Positions 5,040 to 5,042 of a DNA stretch of 5,042 nucleotides are shown here, piece by piece (the stretch's first letter is position 1; each line of letters starts with the position of its first letter). This stretch comes from Roseovarius sp. (GTDB lineage Bacteria > Pseudomonadota > Alphaproteobacteria > Rhodobacterales > Rhodobacteraceae), in NCBI GenBank assembly GCA_021767845.1, contig JAASSQ010000220.1, positions 1-5,042 of the forward strand. The letters run 5' to 3'. The translations under genes and the position numbers were made by a program. Below the pieces are notes generated by a model. It ran no database searches. It had not been told where the DNA came from and saw only the letters and a program-made list of their open reading frames with translations.

Positions 5040-5042
5040 CGC

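Noticed and set aside
1..5042. Mobile element, CRISPR array, tRNA or other novel system
   Set aside because: No transposase, integrase, terminal repeats, spaced direct repeats or tRNA-like folds were seen; all major open frames are explained by known families.

Overview
This 5,042-base window is GC-rich and almost entirely coding. It looks like chromosomal DNA of an alphaproteobacterium, most likely of the Rhodobacterales (Roseobacter/Rhodobacter group). The evidence is the ATP synthase Fo gene order atpI-atpB-atpE-atpX(b')-atpF with no F1 genes in between, a 74-residue c subunit beginning MEGELAHIGAG with a glutamate carboxylate, a duplicated b subunit (b and b'), and a b subunit that opens with a secretory-type signal sequence. 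The genus cannot be read from the sequence alone.

Left third (1-1857): a LysR-type regulator (92-973) and a 10-TM EamA/DMT-family transporter (970-1857) run rightwards. They share a 4-base ATGA stop/start overlap and are probably co-transcribed and translationally coupled. Neither substrate nor effector can be deduced. Middle (1865-2457): a small ArsR-family winged-helix regulator on the minus strand converges on the transporter gene, with only 7 bases between stop codons, and diverges from the atp operon. About 230 bases separate its preferred start from atpI. This gap holds a perfect 6+6 inverted repeat that looks like the ArsR protein's own operator, and a candidate atp promoter whose -35 hexamer overlaps a GANTC (CcrM-type) methylation site.

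Right half (2458-5039): the Fo operon. AtpI (assembly/Mg2+-associated factor) overlaps atpB by 11 bases. AtpB supplies the stator half-channels and the essential arginine, AtpE the c-ring with its proton-carrying Glu57, and b' and b the peripheral stalk that would hold the F1 head. F1 subunits are not in the window and are normally a separate operon in this group. Spacing and ribosome-binding sites suggest uneven expression: atpE has the best Shine-Dalgarno and is followed by a very stable hairpin before atpX, which fits the need for many c subunits per complex.

I see no mobile element, CRISPR array, tRNA, rRNA or evidently novel system. This is a conserved housekeeping locus plus accessory regulators, and the points worth a second look are mainly regulatory.
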